Assembly (NCBI GenBank): GCA_002390485.1
Contig: DGPO01000132.1
Coordinates: forward strand, 710 to 22,054
Direction of reading: 5' to 3'
DNA: 21,345 nt
Origin: Halieaceae bacterium UBA4438
Lineage (GTDB): Bacteria > Pseudomonadota > Gammaproteobacteria > Pseudomonadales > Halieaceae
Position 1 is the stretch's first letter; every line of letters begins with the position of its first letter. Made by a program: the position numbers and the translations under genes. Positions 14,459 to 21,345 of this stretch are shown piece after piece. Under the pieces are notes generated by a model. That model was not told where the DNA came from, did not search any database, and saw nothing but the letters and a program-made list of their open reading frames with translations.

Positions 14459-16158
14459 AACTGGGTGACCCCTTCGATCAGAGTCATCTCGACCTTGAGG
14501 TTACGCATATCGGGCGCCGTGAGCGGGCTGGCGGACAAAACGATCAAATCGGCGAGTTTACCCGGCTCTATTGAGCCCACTTGCTCGTCTAAAAAAACCT
14601 GCCAAGCGGCGTCTATCGTCACGGCTCGTAACGCGGACATGCGGTCGATGCGCTGATCCGGTCCCAGCACCACCCCAGTTTTAGTTTTGCGTTCGACAGG
14701 GCTCCACACGGCCTGCAAAGGCCGCATGGGCGTCACGGGCGTATCCATGTGCGAGGAAAAACGGACACCTGCATTTTGTGCCCATTTAGCCGGGCTCATG
14801 TTAGCGGCTCTTTCTGGCCCCATAAAAATACCCGCGTGCCGATCACCCCAGAAAAAGGTGTGGGCCGAGAAAAAACTGGGGCTCACACCCAACACCGCCA
14901 TGCGATCTATTTGATCTTTTCGCGCCATTTGCGAATGAATAATTATCGGACGCGCCTCAACCCAAGGGTGCAGGAGCGATGCCGCTTCAATCGCATCAAG
15001 TGCATCTTCAATCGACGCGTCACCGTTCCCATGAATCGCAACTTGAATGCGCCGCTCATAAAGCCCCTGTACCTGTTCAAATAGATCCTCTCGAGATACT
15101 GACGGGTAGCCGCGGTAGCTTGCGTCGCCCTTGTACGGACGATGGTAAGGCTCGCTCAAGTAGCCGGTGTAGCCTTGGATACTGCCATCGGCAACAATTT
15201 TTACGCGAGGGACGCTGACACGACCTGCCGCCAAGTCCGCCAGTTCCATTTCCCCTGCAAAAAGCGCCTCACCGACTTCATGAAAAAACGGGAACAAAGC
15301 CACTCTCAATGGCATTTGATTATAAACTGACATTGGACCCAACAGCCCCGCAATCGCGGTTGGCATTCCCCCGGCAGACGCTGTTGTAACACCAAATCGA
15401 AGGTATTCTTCGGTTGCAATCCGTGTCATGTTCCACGCGTCTGAAACCGACAAATCCAGTGTTTGATCGCGCGCCTGATGGGTGGCGGTTTCTTCAAGGA
15501 TACCGTTGGGCTTGCGTTGGTCCGGAGAATCCGGATCGCGAACAATATGGCCGCCCTCCGGGTCTGGTGTGGTCTCATCAATACCAAGCGCCTCGAGCGC
15601 CGCCGTGTTAACCACCATCAAGTGACCGGAAACGTGAACGATACCAATGGGGCGTGTTGCCGATACTTGATCAAGGTCAAACCGTGTCGGATGTCGTCTC
15701 TCTGCCAGCAAGGTGTCGTCATAACCACTGCCAATCAACCATCCATCATCTCGCTCGAGGCCAAAAGCCCGCAATTTTTCAAGTAATTGCGGAATTGATG
15801 CCGTATCGCCAATCGGTGGGCTGTTTAAATCTACTGAGAAGGCCGTCTGTCCTGATCCGGGGAAGTGTCCGTGCGCATCCACAAAACCCGGCATCAATGT
15901 CCGACCGTCCAAGTCTGTCACCTGCGTTAGATCAGTAATGAGCGCTCGAATCTCAGCGCTGCTTCCGACCTGGTCAATGACCCCGTCACGCACACTGACA
16001 GCCTCAGCAATACGATCGGTCGAATCCATAGTGAGCACGTCACCATTAACAAACACCTGGTGTGACGGGGGTACGGGCGCCTTGACCAAAGAAAAAACAT
16101 AAAGTCCTGCAACTAGGAGGACGCCAAAAAGTGCGGTCAAAAATCGTTTTAGGGTCAT
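14446..16158 (-). CDS. YtcJ-type amidohydrolase, exported or membrane-anchored
   Basis: This belongs to the amidohydrolase-3 (YtcJ / N-substituted formamide deformylase) group, metal-dependent hydrolases of amide or similar C-N bonds. From the ATG at 16158 it has 570 residues: a hydrophobic segment at about 6-24 (signal anchor or signal peptide), the metal site GFVDAHGHF (His96, His98), IVADGSIQGYTGYLSEPYH (about 321-339), HGNGD (376-380), IIHSQ (His408) and SSHMDTPVTPM (Asp472). It ends with the usual EPGKLADLIVL beta-sandwich return. The frame stays open to 16239, but that would overlap slyX and hide the hydrophobic start; AAGGA about 11 nt before the 16158 ATG is acceptable. It lies 31 nt after slyX and probably shares its transcript. 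The substrate cannot be inferred, and the N-terminus implies work outside the cytoplasm. Confidence 0.9.
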   Translation of the reverse strand: MTLKRFLTALFGVLLVAGLYVFSLVKAPVPPSHQVFVNGDVLTMDSTDRIAEAVSVRDGVIDQVGSSAEIRALITDLTQVTDLDGRTLMPGFVDAHGHFPGSGQTAFSVDLNSPPIGDTASIPQLLEKLRAFGLERDDGWLIGSGYDDTLLAERRHPTRFDLDQVSATRPIGIVHVSGHLMVVNTAALEALGIDETTPDPEGGHIVRDPDSPDQRKPNGILEETATHQARDQTLDLSVSDAWNMTRIATEEYLRFGVTTASAGGMPTAIAGLLGPMSVYNQMPLRVALFPFFHEVGEALFAGEMELADLAAGRVSVPRVKIVADGSIQGYTGYLSEPYHRPYKGDASYRGYPSVSREDLFEQVQGLYERRIQVAIHGNGDASIEDALDAIEAASLLHPWVEARPIIIHSQMARKDQIDRMAVLGVSPSFFSAHTFFWGDRHAGIFMGPERAANMSPAKWAQNAGVRFSSHMDTPVTPMRPLQAVWSPVERKTKTGVVLGPDQRIDRMSALRAVTIDAAWQVFLDEQVGSIEPGKLADLIVLSASPLTAPDMRNLKVEMTLIEGVTQFQRN

Positions 16159-16189
16159 AAAAATGCGTGTCCTTGTTCGAAATGACAGA

Positions 16190-16444
16190 TCAATAATGTG
16201 GCGGGGGCGGGTCACTCTCAGTATCACCCAACCCTTCAATCACTGTCGCTTGCTCTTTAAGCCTGAGACGTAACTCACCCACAGCAGCCTCCATAGACTC
16301 CAGTCGTTTGTGTTGCGTCAGTAAGGCGCTCTCCAACTCATCGTTAGCGACCTCCAAAAATGCGATTTTTGACTCGAGTTCCGCTGTTGCTGATGTCACG
16401 CTCGTCTCACTCACTTCTACACTCGACTCCAAGCTTAAAAACAT
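16190..16444 (-). CDS. slyX: SlyX family coiled-coil protein
   Basis: This small protein of 84 residues is recognised by its composition: an acidic start, a heptad-rich coiled coil (about 21-70, with ELESKIAFLEVANDELESAL typical of SlyX), and the family's diagnostic C-terminal PPPPHY. Its biochemical role is not established; in E. coli slyX lies near slyD. The N-terminal extension of about 15 residues is variable. The ATG at 16444 has AAGG about 8 nt upstream. It diverges from yciH and precedes the amidohydrolase gene by 31 nt. Cytoplasmic; probably forms a dimer or higher oligomer through the coiled coil, an inference. Confidence 0.9.
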   Translation of the reverse strand: MFLSLESSVEVSETSVTSATAELESKIAFLEVANDELESALLTQHKRLESMEAAVGELRLRLKEQATVIEGLGDTESDPPPPHY

Positions 16445-16510
16445 ACATTAAGCCTTACCATACCAACTGATAGACTACTCGAGCTAGGCATTAATGGACG
16501 ACGCGATCGA
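16445..16510. promoter_or_regulatory. Divergent slyX/yciH intergenic region
   Basis: This 66-nt region must hold promoters for both genes. For yciH, TTAAGC (16448-16453) and TAGACT (16471-16476) are 17 nt apart, a weak match. A six-codon open frame (MDDAIE, ATG at 16494, stop 16512-16514) has AGG 6 nt before it and ends on the yciH start as ATGA, so yciH may be translated by coupling to it. No clear promoter is seen for slyX. Confidence 0.35.
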
Positions 16511-16870
16511 ATGAATTCAAAACAAAAAACAAGATCGGTTTACAGCACCGATCAAGGCCGCCTTTGTCCACAGTGTCTCCGAGGTGTGGCCAGTTGCGTT
16601 TGTGGGGTTGATAGACCGACCCACCAAGGAGACGGCATCGTTCGAATCAAGCGTGAAACGAAAGGTCGCGGCGGAAAGGCGGTCACTGTAATCGAAGGCC
16701 TGAATGTTGCACCCAAAGAGCTGAAAAGTATTGCCAAAGGGCTCAAGCAGAAATGTGGCGTCGGCGGTGCTGTCAAAGACCACAACATAGAAATCCAAGG
16801 CGACCAGCGCAGCGTCTGTAAAACCGCGCTGGAAGGCCTTGGGTATACCTGCAAACTGGCAGGAGGATAA
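16511..16870 (+). CDS. yciH: SUI1/eIF1-like translation factor YciH
   Basis: YciH is the bacterial relative of eukaryotic eIF1 (SUI1). It is thought to influence start-site fidelity and to bind the small ribosomal subunit, though its cell role is not settled. The 119 residues end in the classical SUI1 block: IKRETKGRGGKAVTVIEGL (about 46-64), LKQKCGVGGAVKDHNIEIQG (78-97) and CKLAGG at the end. The N-terminus carries CPQC (Cys19, Cys22) and CVC (Cys29, Cys31), a likely zinc-knuckle that E. coli YciH lacks and that I recall in some other gammaproteobacterial forms. The ribosome-binding site is poor, and a mini-frame overlaps the start. The stop is 3 nt from that of the convergent oxidoreductase gene. 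Confidence 0.93.
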   Translation: MNSKQKTRSVYSTDQGRLCPQCLRGVASCVCGVDRPTHQGDGIVRIKRETKGRGGKAVTVIEGLNVAPKELKSIAKGLKQKCGVGGAVKDHNIEIQGDQRSVCKTALEGLGYTCKLAGG

Positions 16871-16873
16871 ATA

Positions 16874-16898
16874 TCAGAAGGTAATGAGCGTCTTCTGA
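16874..16898. terminator. Inverted repeat at the yciH/oxidoreductase convergent junction
   Basis: TCAGAAG (16874-16880) and CTTCTGA (16892-16898) are a perfect 7-bp inverted repeat with an 11-nt loop. It begins with the stop codon of the minus-strand gene and starts 4 nt after the yciH stop. It could act as a two-way 3'-end structure. There is no U tract, so at best it protects or assists ends rather than acting as a classical intrinsic terminator. Confidence 0.3.
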
Positions 16899-17989
16899 CC
16901 CGTTCGGCGGACGCCGTAGCGCGAACCGATTTGAGGTGTCAGCGACTCAGCCAAACTGACCCGATCGGAATAATGACTGGCAAAGGTCGTTGTAAGCTCA
17001 GCAACAACCTTTGCCTGCATTTGCCGAACAACTTCACCGCCCGCTTTCATCATAAACGGCGTCAGTAACCAGCCACCGATGCCCCAAGAGAATCCGTAGC
17101 CTCGATTTAACGTTGTCGGCGCGAGGTCCAGTGCGCCGTATATGTAAAGCTGCTTGTATTCATTCGACCCATAGCGAGACCACTCGGTCATACGCTCAAC
17201 CGCGCCAGCCTCCATCGCCATGAGAATAGCGTTGCCCAGCTTTCCACCGCCGATGGCATCGAAAGCAAGGGTTGCACCTGTTGCATTAACGGCGGCCGCC
17301 AACTGGTCTGCAAAATCGTCATCAGAACTGTTCACGACGTGCTCTGCCCCCTGCCCTTTCAACAAAGCCACTTGCTCGTCATTTCGAACAACATTCACCA
17401 GTGGTACGCCGTCGTTCAGGCAAATACGATTGAGCATTTGCCCTAGGTTAGACGCCGCCGCCGTGTGAACGATTGCCTTGTGTCCTTCCATCTTCATGGT
17501 CTCGACGAATCCAAGTGCTGTCATCGGATTTACAAAACACGAAGCGCCCGCTTCTGGTGTCGTGTCATCCGCCAATGGAATGCACTGAAATACGGAAATG
17601 GTCCGATAGTTTGAGTACATCTCACCGCCAAACAGGGCCACACGCTTTCCCAGCAACGCTTGAGCTTCGGGACTTGCTCCTGCCTCAACAACCGTGCCGC
17701 ATGCTTCATTACCCACGGGCAGCCACTCATTAATTCGTGTTGCCATGGCACGCATTGCAGGGGGCGGTACATCAAGAACAATCGACGGATGCCCGTTGCG
17801 CTCAGAGGCCCGAATTGAATCGATATCCGCCGCACCAAACATCAGTCCGAGATCCGACGGATTTATCGGTGAGGCCTCGATCTTCACCATCACCTCCTTG
17901 TCTGAAGGCGCGGGCACATCGATGTCAAATAGCGCGCACTCAATAGTGCCCTCATCGTGAACACAAGACTGCATTTGGAGACTTTTCAT
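16874..17989 (-). CDS. MDR-superfamily NAD(P)H oxidoreductase (zinc-independent type)
   Basis: This 371-residue medium-chain dehydrogenase/reductase resembles quinone oxidoreductase and enoyl reductase members. The GroES-like half has INPSD (42-46) and GNEACGTVVEAG (93-104). The Rossmann half has NPMTALG (154-160), the cofactor loop HTAAASNLGQML (175-186), a variant of the usual G-rich AAGGVG, and AFDAIGGG (242-249). No CxxCxxC structural zinc motif or catalytic-zinc cysteine/histidine pattern is seen, so it is likely zinc-free. The substrate is unknown; 2-enoyl or quinone compounds are possible. The ATG has AGGAAAA about 7 nt upstream. It starts 31 nt after the slt stop and is likely co-transcribed with slt, an odd pairing with no clear logic. 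No truncation. Confidence 0.9.
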   Translation of the reverse strand: MKSLQMQSCVHDEGTIECALFDIDVPAPSDKEVMVKIEASPINPSDLGLMFGAADIDSIRASERNGHPSIVLDVPPPAMRAMATRINEWLPVGNEACGTVVEAGASPEAQALLGKRVALFGGEMYSNYRTISVFQCIPLADDTTPEAGASCFVNPMTALGFVETMKMEGHKAIVHTAAASNLGQMLNRICLNDGVPLVNVVRNDEQVALLKGQGAEHVVNSSDDDFADQLAAAVNATGATLAFDAIGGGKLGNAILMAMEAGAVERMTEWSRYGSNEYKQLYIYGALDLAPTTLNRGYGFSWGIGGWLLTPFMMKAGGEVVRQMQAKVVAELTTTFASHYSDRVSLAESLTPQIGSRYGVRRTGQKTLITF

Positions 17990-18020
17990 ACGATTTTCCT
18001 AGTTGGTTGATTAAGTGCGG

Positions 18021-19952
18021 TTAATACCGATGGTCACGCTCAGTATCAGTGAGCATTCGCGCCGCTTTTTGAGCAGAAAGGCGGTATATCACGTTATAGG
18101 CCAGTACGGCTCGAACATACTCGCGTGTTTCTTTAAACGGTATGGTATCGACCCATCGTGGAAGACTCATTGTTCCCTGCGTCCAGCGTTTAACACGGTT
18201 GGGACCTGCATTGTAGGCGGCGAGCGCAAGAACACGGTTCCCGTCATACCGGGCTATTAGATCCGCGTAGTAGAGGGCACCCACAGCCGTATTGTAGCCA
18301 GGACGCATTAGTCGACTGCGACTGTAGCGGTAGTTGTGTTTTCGCGCAGTGAGCCGAGCAGTGCTGGGCAGCAGCTGCATGAGCCCCCTCGCACCGACTT
18401 CGGACACTGCATTCGGTGCTAAGGCACTCTCGCGCCTTGCAACGGCCAAGAGCTGCTCAAATTCGAGCCCCGACTCCTCCGATGCATTCTCAAACTCTGA
18501 CTTGTAGATCACCGGGAACCTCAAATCCACTCGGTGCCAGGCTTGTGCTGCAGCTGCAGCTTCTATTGCCATCGTGTGCCAGCCTTGTGCGCTGGCCAAT
18601 TCGGCTAGAATCAGCGCCGCAGCCGGATCATCCAATGCAGATCTAAACTCGGTATTTGCTTCCCACGCTCGCCCCAACGCCTTGAGCTCTTGAACGCGCT
18701 CCGCGACCCCTCGGTCCACCCGCGACTTCGAAATGAGTGGGGGTGTCTGACGTCCGAGCGTGGGCGATACGCCTAAAATGTCGGCCGCGAGGTAGGCGTG
18801 AAAGCCACGTCCCTTGGATAAGTTTTTCAGTATTAATTCAGACTGCTCGGCCTCACCGGGTGCGGCCGCGATGACACGCCAATACTGCCACTCATCGCTC
18901 AATCGCTTGCTGGGCGAGAGCCACTCGTAGGCCTGGCGGAACGACGTCCAGTCGGCTGCTCTTAGGGTTGACCGCAGGTAAATCTCGGTCAACTCGTCGT
19001 TCTTCAGTTCCACGAGTCGATCGGTAATCCAGGACTGCGGCGCTGCACTCTGAGCAAAAAGACTGTGTCGCGTGATCAAACTGTGCATTTGAGCCGTCTG
19101 CTCAGCCGTGAACTCAAAACGTGTTGCTAAGGCCTGCTTGGCTGCCAGCGCTCGTCCGGGATTGATGCGCGCCAAACGCGTCACTCCCATCACGGCAATA
19201 TCGCGTTGCCGTCGCGTTGACCCCCGTGTTTTCTGAGTCACGCGATCCGGTCTCGTATAAATCTCGCCCAAATCCTGCAGACTCACCAAAAGCGTCGCTG
19301 ATGCAAACTTTCTCAGGTAGCGAAGTAGCGTCGTATTGCGGGCATCTGCAGCGCGAAGTGCACGTTGCCAAACCACGTCATCTGATGGACCCGAATGTCG
19401 ATACCACGCCTTAAACACCGGATCACAGGCTTTTATTTGAGACTTGCCCACGGCCCAAAGTTCTTTCAATAAAGTTGTCGCCGCATCAACCTGTTGCGTC
19501 ATCAGTAGCGCGTGCGCCCTGTGACAGCGCAGCTCAGTGGTCAAGTCCCCGTCCTGAGTCACCTCAACCACCGTCTTCCATGCCCGGTCTTTAACTTTGT
19601 GACGAACAAAACTTCGCAAGGTTCTCAGAGCAACGGGAGAGTCGGCAGTACGCGCCAAAAACGCTTTAACGACGTCGGGCTTGGTATGGTGTAAATCGCC
19701 TTCGATCACTAACGCGTCAAGATAAAGCGCCAGGGGGTAGTCAGTGAGCTCGGCCCGCAGCCGCGCATAACGCGGACCGGCGCCCGAGCGTAACTCAGTG
19801 ACGGCTTGTTCAAACTTCAGTCGATCTGCTGCACGATCACTATCAACCTCGGCATACGCCAAAGAAGACAACAAAGCACCGAGAGACAGCAGACAAGACG
19901 CGCGGACTGTGCGAGAGTTTCGAGAGATACAACTGAACATCCCTGCGAGCAT
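18021..19952 (-). CDS. slt: Soluble lytic murein transglycosylase (Slt70 type)
   Basis: The enzyme cleaves peptidoglycan between MurNAc and GlcNAc, forming 1,6-anhydro-MurNAc ends in the periplasm. From the ATG at 19952 it is 643 residues, close to E. coli Slt70. Order: a signal peptide (hydrophobic 19-34, AYAE cleavage region), a long helical superhelix (about 35-480, with the WxxxW-type helix pairs seen in Slt70), then the lysozyme-like domain. Catalytic Glu508 is in RRESALAPNAVSEVGARG, followed by GLMQLLPSTA (523-532) and AYNAGPNRVKRW (579-590). The frame continues to 20051, but that would overlap selD. The ATG at 19940 is an alternative. A hairpin lies directly before the start (see separate entry), and GGTGG is 4 nt before the ATG. 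Followed by the MDR oxidoreductase gene. Confidence 0.94.
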   Translation of the reverse strand: MLAGMFSCISRNSRTVRASCLLSLGALLSSLAYAEVDSDRAADRLKFEQAVTELRSGAGPRYARLRAELTDYPLALYLDALVIEGDLHHTKPDVVKAFLARTADSPVALRTLRSFVRHKVKDRAWKTVVEVTQDGDLTTELRCHRAHALLMTQQVDAATTLLKELWAVGKSQIKACDPVFKAWYRHSGPSDDVVWQRALRAADARNTTLLRYLRKFASATLLVSLQDLGEIYTRPDRVTQKTRGSTRRQRDIAVMGVTRLARINPGRALAAKQALATRFEFTAEQTAQMHSLITRHSLFAQSAAPQSWITDRLVELKNDELTEIYLRSTLRAADWTSFRQAYEWLSPSKRLSDEWQYWRVIAAAPGEAEQSELILKNLSKGRGFHAYLAADILGVSPTLGRQTPPLISKSRVDRGVAERVQELKALGRAWEANTEFRSALDDPAAALILAELASAQGWHTMAIEAAAAAQAWHRVDLRFPVIYKSEFENASEESGLEFEQLLAVARRESALAPNAVSEVGARGLMQLLPSTARLTARKHNYRYSRSRLMRPGYNTAVGALYYADLIARYDGNRVLALAAYNAGPNRVKRWTQGTMSLPRWVDTIPFKETREYVRAVLAYNVIYRLSAQKAARMLTDTERDHRY

Positions 19953-19974
19953 GAGGCCACCGGCCTTTATTTTC
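19953..19974 (+). terminator. Hairpin plus T-rich tail between slt and selD
   Basis: On the plus strand, AGGCC-ACC-GGCCT (19954-19966) is a 5-bp GC-rich stem with a 3-nt loop, extendable by one G-T pair, and is followed by TTATTTT. This looks like a short intrinsic terminator that would stop transcripts running antisense to slt before they reach selD. In the slt mRNA the same repeat sits one base before the ATG and could hide the ribosome-binding site. Confidence 0.4.
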
Positions 19975-20021
19975 AATCGAAACCAAGAAAGCTTGCCAAC
20001 TGGAGGTAGAACGCGCTTCAC

Positions 20022-21077
20022 ATGACAACAACTGACGTCCGACTCACACAATTTAGCCCGGCAGCGGGCTGTGGCTGCAAACTGTCGCCGGAAACACTCA
20101 AACGAATTTTATCACCGGTCGAAGTGGGTGCATCACCCGATCATTCCGCACAGCTTTTGGTAGGAAACAGCAGTCGAGACGACGCGGCTGCTGTTGATAT
20201 TGGTGGCGGGCGGGCGCTGTTGAGCACCACCGACTTTTTTACGCCGATCGTTGACGATCCGTTTGAGTTTGGTCAGATTGCTGCCACTAATGCGATAAGC
20301 GATATTTATGCCATGGGCGGCACCCCCACGGTAGCCATTGCAATATTGGGCTGGCCCGTTGATACGCTCGCGCCGGAGGTCGCAAGCCTTGTCTTAAGCG
20401 GCGCGCGAGCAACCTGTGCGCAAGCCGGTATTGCGCTGGCCGGAGGACACAGCATCGATATCTCAGAACCCATTTTTGGACTTGCAGTGTCCGGGCTGGT
20501 CGATATAAAAAACCTTAAACGAAATGACACGGCGCAGTCGGGCGATCAGTTGTTTTTAACAAAGCCATTAGGGGTCGGCATCGTCAGTACCGCGGTCAAG
20601 CGGGATAAAGCGCGGGCGGATGATCTCGAAAGAGCCAGCGGGACCATGCGTATGCTTAACAGTATCGGCCCTGTACTTGCAGAAATAAGCGGGGTTACGG
20701 CATTGACCGATGTGACCGGATTTGGTCTTGCAGGCCATCTCGCAGAAATAATGAGCGCCAGTGAGCTCGATGCAGAACTGAGCTACGCGCGTATTCCAAG
20801 GCTTCCCAACCTTGCGGGCTACATTGATCAGGACTGCGTGCCCGGGGGGACACATCGGAACTATGCGTCGGTAAAGCAACACTTACCCAAACTTGATGAT
20901 CATCAAAAAGCGATTTTATGTGACCCCCAAACTAGCGGTGGGCTTTTAGTATCCGTTCGACCCGAGTCGGTCGACGAAGTGACCACGGTATTGCGTGAAA
21001 TGGGTCTCCCTTGCGAGCCGATCGGCCGTCTCTGCGCGCAGTCAGGTGTCGATTCCGTATTAACGTTGCATGAATAA
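20022..21077 (+). CDS. selD: Selenide, water dikinase (selenophosphate synthetase)
   Basis: SelD makes selenophosphate from hydrogen selenide and ATP, the selenium donor for 2-selenouridine in tRNA and for selenocysteine. The 351 residues match the family. The active site is AGCGCKL with Cys17, Cys19 and Lys20, so this is the cysteine form and not a selenoprotein. ATP and metal-binding parts are visible: RDDAAAVDIGGG (52-63), DFFTPIVDDP (71-80), NAISDIYAMGG (90-100), LAGGHSI, TDVTGFGLAGH and the late DPQTSGGLL. A strong GGAGGT (20002-20007) is 14 nt before the ATG, longer than usual, and no nearer in-frame start exists. It overlaps mnmH by 8 nt. No selA, selB or Sec tRNA is present here, so use in tRNA selenation is the local inference. 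Confidence 0.97.
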   Translation: MTTTDVRLTQFSPAAGCGCKLSPETLKRILSPVEVGASPDHSAQLLVGNSSRDDAAAVDIGGGRALLSTTDFFTPIVDDPFEFGQIAATNAISDIYAMGGTPTVAIAILGWPVDTLAPEVASLVLSGARATCAQAGIALAGGHSIDISEPIFGLAVSGLVDIKNLKRNDTAQSGDQLFLTKPLGVGIVSTAVKRDKARADDLERASGTMRMLNSIGPVLAEISGVTALTDVTGFGLAGHLAEIMSASELDAELSYARIPRLPNLAGYIDQDCVPGGTHRNYASVKQHLPKLDDHQKAILCDPQTSGGLLVSVRPESVDEVTTVLREMGLPCEPIGRLCAQSGVDSVLTLHE

Positions 21078-21345
21078 TCATACGACGGACCGGGTTACCC
21101 AGGCGCATTTCGCGTCGCTCTTGATCAGCGGACGCCAACTGATCGACATGAGGGCGCCCATCGAATTTTCACGTGGCAGCTTTCCCGCAGCGATCAATCT
21201 TCCATTGATGACCGACGATGAGCGCGCGCGCGTTGGAACATGTTACGCAGAGCACGGCGAGGTCGCCGCCATCGCTCTGGGTCATGAACTTGTCTCCGGT
21301 AAGTCCAAGGAAGCGCGTATCGCGCTATGGGTTGCTGCCACGATA
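21070..21345 (+). CDS. mnmH: tRNA 2-selenouridine synthase, 3' end cut by window edge
   Basis: MnmH (SelU/YbbB) replaces the sulfur of 2-thiouridine at tRNA wobble position 34 with selenium from selenophosphate. Only 92 codons are visible, from ATG 21070 to the last base. They show the N-terminal rhodanese-like domain: LIDMRAPIEFSRGSFPAAIN (24-43), LPLMTDDERARVGTCYAEHG (44-63) and ALGHELVSG (69-77), a strong match to the MnmH start. The catalytic cysteine, near residue 97 in the E. coli enzyme, would fall just beyond the window, as would the P-loop ATPase domain. The start lies inside the end of selD with an 8-nt overlap, so the two are very likely translationally coupled. No frameshift is seen in the visible part. 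Confidence 0.93.
   Translation, partial: MNNHTTDRVTQAHFASLLISGRQLIDMRAPIEFSRGSFPAAINLPLMTDDERARVGTCYAEHGEVAAIALGHELVSGKSKEARIALWVAATI

Noticed and set aside
18548..18562. CTGCAGCTGCAG repeat in slt
   Set aside because: It encodes an Ala-rich stretch of the helical domain, so it is a simple coding repeat.
20022..20085. SelD as a selenoprotein
   Set aside because: The active-site position is TGT (Cys17), and there is no in-frame TGA.
1..21345. tRNA, rRNA, CRISPR array, insertion sequence, phage or toxin-antitoxin genes
   Set aside because: I searched the gaps and frames by eye and saw none; gaps are mostly under 140 nt, and the only long one lacks a cloverleaf or repeats.

Overview
The window looks like a chromosomal segment of a free-living gammaproteobacterium. 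The evidence is the leuC-leuD-leuB-asd order known from Pseudomonas-type genomes, a fused RlmKL methyltransferase, SlyX, a SUI1/YciH protein, Slt70, and a selD-mnmH pair. Composition and gene content would suit the marine OM60/NOR5 (Halieaceae) group, but that placement is an inference from memory. I see no phage, transposon, CRISPR, rRNA or tRNA signal. Codon use looks even throughout, so nothing suggests recent transfer.

Layout. (1) 1-3964, minus strand: leucine biosynthesis leuC, leuD, leuB, then asd, which runs off the left edge. The genes are packed with 2, -1 and about 20 nt between them. (2) 3965-4307: a 343-nt spacer with two mutually exclusive GC-rich hairpins near leuC and a coding-like stretch interrupted by one TAG. 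(3) 4308-11273, minus strand: a probable six-gene operon in transcript order plsC-like acyltransferase, METTL7-like SAM methyltransferase, acyl-CoA ligase, lipoprotein, exported coiled-coil protein and rlmKL. The last three are coupled by short gaps or overlaps. (4) 11408-14442, plus strand: a small basic protein with a TTG start, an SRPBCC+SDR fusion protein, and an epoxide hydrolase. (5) 14446-16444, minus strand: slyX and a membrane-anchored or exported YtcJ-type amidohydrolase. (6) 16511-16870, plus strand: yciH. (7) 16874-19952, minus strand: slt and an MDR-family oxidoreductase. (8) 20022-21345, plus strand: selD and the start of mnmH, cut by the right edge.

How the genes work together. 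leuCDB performs isomerisation and oxidation of isopropylmalate, and Asd makes aspartate semialdehyde for Lys/Thr/Met/Ile. SelD makes selenophosphate, which MnmH uses to turn 2-thiouridine into 2-selenouridine in tRNA wobble positions. The plsC-to-rlmKL operon combines lipid activation and acyl transfer with two uncharacterised envelope proteins and a 23S rRNA methyltransferase. It is the least explained unit here. I found no clear evidence of a wholly new system. The items most worth following are that operon, the SRPBCC-SDR fusion, and a few compact regulatory structures: a palindrome inside the plsC promoter, a hairpin at the slt start, and the alternative hairpins before leuC.
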